A stretch of 16,951 bases of DNA from an uncultured Verrucomicrobiota bacterium (lineage in GTDB: Bacteria; Verrucomicrobiota; Kiritimatiellia; RFP12; UBA1067). Position 1 is the stretch's first letter, and every line of letters begins with the position of its first letter. This document shows positions 14,027 to 16,951 of this stretch, piece by piece. The position numbers and the translations under genes were made by a program. Below the pieces are notes generated by a model, which made no database searches, was not told the DNA's origin, and worked only from the letters and a program-made list of their open reading frames with translations. The DNA lies in NCBI GenBank assembly GCA_946615875.1, contig CAMOIK010000020.1, forward strand, positions 1 to 16,951, given 5' to 3'.

Positions 14027-14991
14027 TGCTTGGTGGCGCAGACAAGCCAGTGCGGCATCGGCGGCGGGACGGTCTGCGTTTCGGAAGGGGAGAAGCCCGC
14101 CTCGCGCATCCATCCCTTCAGCTCCTCGTCGGAGAACACCCAGCCGTTGGCAGTGGTGAGCGCCATGTTCAGGGCGAAGAGCGCGGAGAACTTCGGCGCG
14201 GTGTGCGACGAGTCGGTCATCATGTCGAGCACGAACAGGCGGCCGCCCCTTTTCAGTGCGCGGCGGGCGCGGCGCAGGATGTCGAGAATCTGCTCCGGAG
14301 ACTCCTGGTGGAGCGCGCCGAAGATCGTCACGGCGTCGTATGCGTCCGGCTCGTATTCGTCCGCGTGGTAGTTGCCGTGCCGGCACTCTATCCTGTCGGA
14401 GAGTCCGAAGTGCGCGACGTATCCCTTCGCTTCGTCGGAGATGGCGGGCAGGTCGATCGTGACGCAGGAAAGCGCCTTGTTCGCCTGGCACATTAGTATG
14501 GCGTATGCGGCCGGGCCGCCGGCGAGGTCGAGGACTCTGCCTTCGAGGGCGCCGAGCATGGGGACGACCGAGCGGCCTATGCCCATTGCTCGCCCGAACA
14601 TGGCGGCGGCGAAGGCTTTGGTGCGCCCGGCATCCTCGCCAAGGTGCGTCTCCGGGCGCTCTGCGGGCCTGCCGGTGCGCACGAAGTCCGCCAGCCTGCC
14701 CCACGCCGGATAGACGTCGCGGTTGTAGCGTATCGCTTTGGTGAGGTCTGCGCTTCCTCCTGGGACGAGCGCGGCGCGGGAGGCGGGCGTGTTGCGGTAT
14801 GCGCCGTCCGGCGTCTTTTCGAGCAGGCCTTCGGCCACGCAGGCGTCGGCGAGCAGACGGACCTGGCGCGGCGTCGCGTCCAGTTCGCCGCGTTCCACCT
14901 TCGCGAAGAGATCCGTGTCGATGGCGGCGAACAGCACGGCGCTGCCGTAGTAGGCGCTGGCCAGCTCCACTATTTCCTCTATCGTTTTCAT
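14023..14991 (-). CDS. SAM-dependent O-methyltransferase, acetylserotonin-MT-like
   Basis: The 322-aa protein has the two-part layout of the Methyltransf_2 family. An N-terminal winged-helix dimerisation domain (about 1-95; AIDTDLFAKVERG, RLLADACVAEGLLEKTPDG) precedes a Rossmann-fold catalytic domain (about 130-322). Motif I reads VLDLAGGPAAYAI (153-165), a variant of DxGGGxG; the acidic end of strand 2 is VTIDLP (177-182). LHQES (227-231) holds H228 at the place of the catalytic base in many O-methyltransferases. LKRGGRLFVLDMM is the post-motif strand. The substrate is probably a small molecule with a hydroxyl group, which is inference. The start is ATG 14991, with AAGGAG (14998-15003 on this strand) 6 nt upstream. 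It lies 41 nt after the phosphodiesterase gene and overlaps the exonuclease gene by 4 nt. Confidence 0.88.
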   Translation of the reverse strand: MKTIEEIVELASAYYGSAVLFAAIDTDLFAKVERGELDATPRQVRLLADACVAEGLLEKTPDGAYRNTPASRAALVPGGSADLTKAIRYNRDVYPAWGRLADFVRTGRPAERPETHLGEDAGRTKAFAAAMFGRAMGIGRSVVPMLGALEGRVLDLAGGPAAYAILMCQANKALSCVTIDLPAISDEAKGYVAHFGLSDRIECRHGNYHADEYEPDAYDAVTIFGALHQESPEQILDILRRARRALKRGGRLFVLDMMTDSSHTAPKFSALFALNMALTTANGWVFSDEELKGWMREAGFSPSETQTVPPPMPHWLVCATKQ

Positions 14992-15032
14992 AAGCGTCTC
15001 CTTGTTTGCTCTTCCGTCCATGCCGCATGCGG

Positions 15033-16136
15033 TCATATCGACGCTGCGACCGCGCACTGTCGGCCGTGGGTGCCTTTCACGACGCCGCGCCCGAAGAAGA
15101 AGAGCTCCGTCGGGTCGAACCCCGGTTTGTTGTGGATATCGACGTGGGCGGCGTAGTCGGGCGCTTCGGCGCGGCGCCGCCACCACTTGTATTCGCACCA
15201 CGAGCCGCGCCTGGCCAGGAGGATGTCTCGAACGGGCGATTCCTCGTAAGCGCCGGTGGCGAGCAGTATGTCGCGCGCCTTCTCCTTCTTGTCGCCGACG
15301 AGCATGCACAGTTCATGGTCGCACACTGCGAAGGCGTGCGAGAGATGGAAGTCCGGGTAGGTCATGCCGCCGACTTCGCGCACCGCGAAAAGTCCGCGCT
15401 CGCGCAGCGTGACGTTCGGGCGGGCAGGCTCGGCGGAGACCGGGGCGATCTCGTAGTCGCCCGCCACGGAAAGTTCGCAGCCGCGCCTGTCGCACAGCCT
15501 TGCGAGGCGCTCGATCTGCCCGCGCAGCTCGGCGAACGCCGCCAGATCCTGCCGGGAGTCTGGTCCGTGTTTCTGTGCGGCGTAGTCGAGCGTGGGCAGG
15601 TAGAGGTATGCCTCGTCTATGTCGCGCTCGTCGGTCATCGCCTCGAAGAAATCGATGCATCTGCGGCCGATCTTCGGCGAGGCCAGCGGGCCCCAGTAGC
15701 GCCAGAGCGGGAAGGAGCCGAAGCGGCGCTCCAGCATCTTTGCCATTTCGCTAGGTTTGGTGTAGCAGGCCATTGCCATGCCGCCGCCGTGCTTGTGTAT
15801 GGGCGCCGGAGAGAGGATCATTTCCACGTCCTCGCCGAACGACTGCTGGAGAAAGAACAGCCCCGTGGATTTCCCCCAGACCCTCCTGCCCTTGACGAGA
15901 CGCGACGATTGCTCCCAGAACATCGGGCGGTTCAGGCTCTCGATCCACGTGCCGTTGCAGAGCATCCCGTGCTCCTGCGGAGCGAGCCCCGTGCGCAGCG
16001 TCGCCTGGGCGACGCACGTGACTGCGGGGAACACGCTCGGGCGCGGAGCGAACTCCAGACCGCAGAACCGCGTGGACCGGCGGCGTTCGAGAGTCTTCCA
16101 TCCCAGGTTGGCTACGATGACGTTCAGTTTTTTCAT
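15033..16136 (-). CDS. Alkaline-phosphatase-superfamily phosphodiesterase/nucleotide pyrophosphatase, EboF-like
   Basis: The 367-aa protein belongs to the type I phosphodiesterase/nucleotide pyrophosphatase branch of the alkaline phosphatase superfamily. FPAVTCVAQATLRTGLAPQE carries the nucleophile Thr (PAVTC), followed by HGMLCNGTW, MFWEQSSRLVKGRRVW, LPTLDYAAQKHGPDS (metal-binding Asp and His), VAGDYEIAPV and HAFAVCDHELCMLV. These blocks match the proteins encoded next to UbiA-like genes in ebo clusters (EboF). The first metal-binding Asp usually near the N-terminus is not evident (NVIVANLGWKTL), as I recall for this subfamily. No signal peptide is visible, so it is probably cytoplasmic. The ATG overlaps the TGA of the prenyltransferase gene (ATGA at 16133-16136), with GGAGG about 10 nt upstream. 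The natural substrate is unknown; a nucleotide or prenyl pyrophosphate is a possibility. Confidence 0.82.
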   Translation of the reverse strand: MKKLNVIVANLGWKTLERRRSTRFCGLEFAPRPSVFPAVTCVAQATLRTGLAPQEHGMLCNGTWIESLNRPMFWEQSSRLVKGRRVWGKSTGLFFLQQSFGEDVEMILSPAPIHKHGGGMAMACYTKPSEMAKMLERRFGSFPLWRYWGPLASPKIGRRCIDFFEAMTDERDIDEAYLYLPTLDYAAQKHGPDSRQDLAAFAELRGQIERLARLCDRRGCELSVAGDYEIAPVSAEPARPNVTLRERGLFAVREVGGMTYPDFHLSHAFAVCDHELCMLVGDKKEKARDILLATGAYEESPVRDILLARRGSWCEYKWWRRRAEAPDYAAHVDIHNKPGFDPTELFFFGRGVVKGTHGRQCAVAASI

Positions 16137-16840
16137 GATGCCGACACCTCCGGGGCCAGCCGTTTCGCGGCGCGCAGCAGCAAGAGCAGCGCCGCGCCGG
16201 CGACGAGGAACGGTTTGACCGGAAACGCGAGAAGGGCGGCCAGCTGCAGATAGATCGTCGCGCCGACGAGAAACCCCACGCGGCGCTTCTTCGCAGGGTC
16301 GCCTTCCTCGCCTTCGGAATATTTCGTGACGGCGGCGATGTAAATCGTCCAGACCAGCGCGAGCGCGCCAAGCCGCCATCCGACGAGATTCCATCCCGCG
16401 ACGGCGGCGCCGCCGCAGAGGACGTTGCAGCCCCTGCACAGTCCCATGACGACCGGCTGTTTCGTTCTGTTGTAGATCGCGCAGAATGCCACGAGCGCCG
16501 CCGCGACCAGCCACCAAATCTTCGGCAGGGAACCGGCCGCGCCGCACGCGACGGCGGCGCATATGCAGAGCACGGCGGCGGTCTTCGCGGCGCCGAGAGC
16601 GATTTCGCCGTCGGGGATGGGTCGGCCCTTGTCGGTCGCCGTGCCGACGATGTCGTTGTCGGCCAGCCCGAACATATAGATTGGCACGGCGGCGGCCGCC
16701 GCCCACGCGGCCTTGGAAAGCAGCGAGGGGGAGGCGACGACGCCGGGAACGGCGCAGACCGCCGCAGCACCGGCCAGCACGTCCCCCGGAACGGTCGGGA
16801 GATTGATCACCCTGAAAAACCTGGCCCACCTCTTGAACAT
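16133..16840 (-). CDS. UbiA-family prenyltransferase, EboC-like, short and with altered Asp motif
   Basis: The 235-aa integral membrane protein has about six to eight hydrophobic segments and the UbiA signature. The first Asp-rich loop reads DNDIVGTATDKGRPIPDG (61-78). This corresponds to NDxxDxxxD...RPIPxG, but the middle Asp is Gly66. YNRTKQPVVMGLCRGCNVLCGG (123-144) matches the KxxxxxxMGLCRGxN block seen in EboC-like proteins. UbiA enzymes move prenyl groups from diphosphates to aromatic or lipid acceptors. They are usually about 280-300 aa, so this one is short by some 50 residues. The ATGA overlap with the next gene argues that the C-terminus is natural. The start ATG 16840 lies 7 nt after a promoter and should be leaderless. 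It heads the four-gene unit. Whether it is still a transferase is open, given the changed motif. Confidence 0.82.
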   Translation of the reverse strand: MFKRWARFFRVINLPTVPGDVLAGAAAVCAVPGVVASPSLLSKAAWAAAAAVPIYMFGLADNDIVGTATDKGRPIPDGEIALGAAKTAAVLCICAAVACGAAGSLPKIWWLVAAALVAFCAIYNRTKQPVVMGLCRGCNVLCGGAAVAGWNLVGWRLGALALVWTIYIAAVTKYSEGEEGDPAKKRRVGFLVGATIYLQLAALLAFPVKPFLVAGAALLLLLRAAKRLAPEVSAS

Positions 16841-16847
16841 GGTAGGT

Positions 16848-16877
16848 ATTATACCATATTTCGGCGCCGCCGGTCAA
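16848..16877 (-). promoter_or_regulatory. Promoter with -35 and extended -10, leaderless type, for the UbiA/phosphodiesterase unit
   Basis: On the minus strand the 14-mer AAATATGGTATAAT occupies 16861-16848, with TATAAT at 16853-16848. A good -35, TTGACC (16877-16872, 5 of 6 matches to TTGACA), lies 18 nt upstream. This is the only one of the four copies with a convincing -35. Seven nt (ACCTACC) separate TATAAT from the ATG at 16840, so the ATG is at the predicted transcription start. No SD is present. Confidence 0.88.
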
Positions 16878-16951
16878 AGGCCTTGGAGTTTACCCATTTT
16901 TGGCACGGCTCGATAGGCGGGCGAAAAAAGCGCGGCAACCGCCCGCCGTTT
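16878..16951. other. Window end, no gene seen
   Basis: This 74-nt stretch upstream of the minus-strand promoter contains no recognisable coding start, repeat or RNA. A short inverted match, GGCGGGCG (16917-16924) with CGCCCGCC (16940-16947), could form a hairpin and may belong to the neighbouring gene outside the window. Confidence 0.4.

Noticed and set aside
15006..16253. Plus-strand frame opposite the phosphodiesterase gene
   Set aside because: The minus strand encodes clear alkaline-phosphatase-superfamily motifs, and the plus frame shows none.
165..16861. The shared 14-mer as a mobile-element end or dispersed repeat
   Set aside because: The copies are single, always in the same orientation relative to a gene, at a fixed distance from ATG, with no inverted partner, target duplication or transposase.

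Overview
This is a GC-rich bacterial window with short intergenic gaps. Signal peptides, a GH127 arabinofuranosidase, secreted esterases and a distinctive AT-rich promoter word suggest a Gram-negative, polysaccharide-degrading bacterium. A member of the PVC group, perhaps Kiritimatiellota or a related gut lineage, is my best guess, but nothing in the window proves the taxonomy. I see no tRNA, rRNA, CRISPR array, insertion sequence or phage gene.

Plus-strand half (1-13488). The window opens with the tail of a metallo-beta-lactamase-fold hydrolase. It continues with a short RNase R-like exonuclease without cold-shock domains, an aminoglycoside-phosphotransferase-fold sugar kinase resembling NahK, and a membrane-anchored coiled-coil protein of unknown role. 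Next come a secreted tandem alpha/beta hydrolase that reads in frame into a YcfL-like domain, a shikimate kinase-EPSP synthase fusion, a secreted GH127 beta-L-arabinofuranosidase, prolyl-tRNA synthetase, and a zinc-ribbon membrane protein of unknown role.

Minus-strand half (16840 down to 13580). A tight four-gene unit holds a UbiA-family prenyltransferase, an alkaline-phosphatase-superfamily phosphodiesterase, a SAM-dependent O-methyltransferase and a DnaQ-like exonuclease. Two of its three junctions are ATGA overlaps. The first two proteins resemble EboC and EboF of the ebo cluster, which is linked to moving precursors to the periplasm. The two halves converge at about 13489-13579, where there is a strong hairpin.

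The most striking signal is regulatory. Four genes (RNase R-like, coiled-coil membrane protein, proS, UbiA) are each preceded by the identical 14-mer AAATATGGTATAAT, an extended -10 element. It lies only 7 or 10 nt before the ATG and no Shine-Dalgarno sequence intervenes, so transcription should start at or within a few bases of the start codon. Most genes inside transcription units instead have clear Shine-Dalgarno sequences. The window therefore appears to use two start modes: leaderless for unit-leading genes and SD-led for downstream genes.
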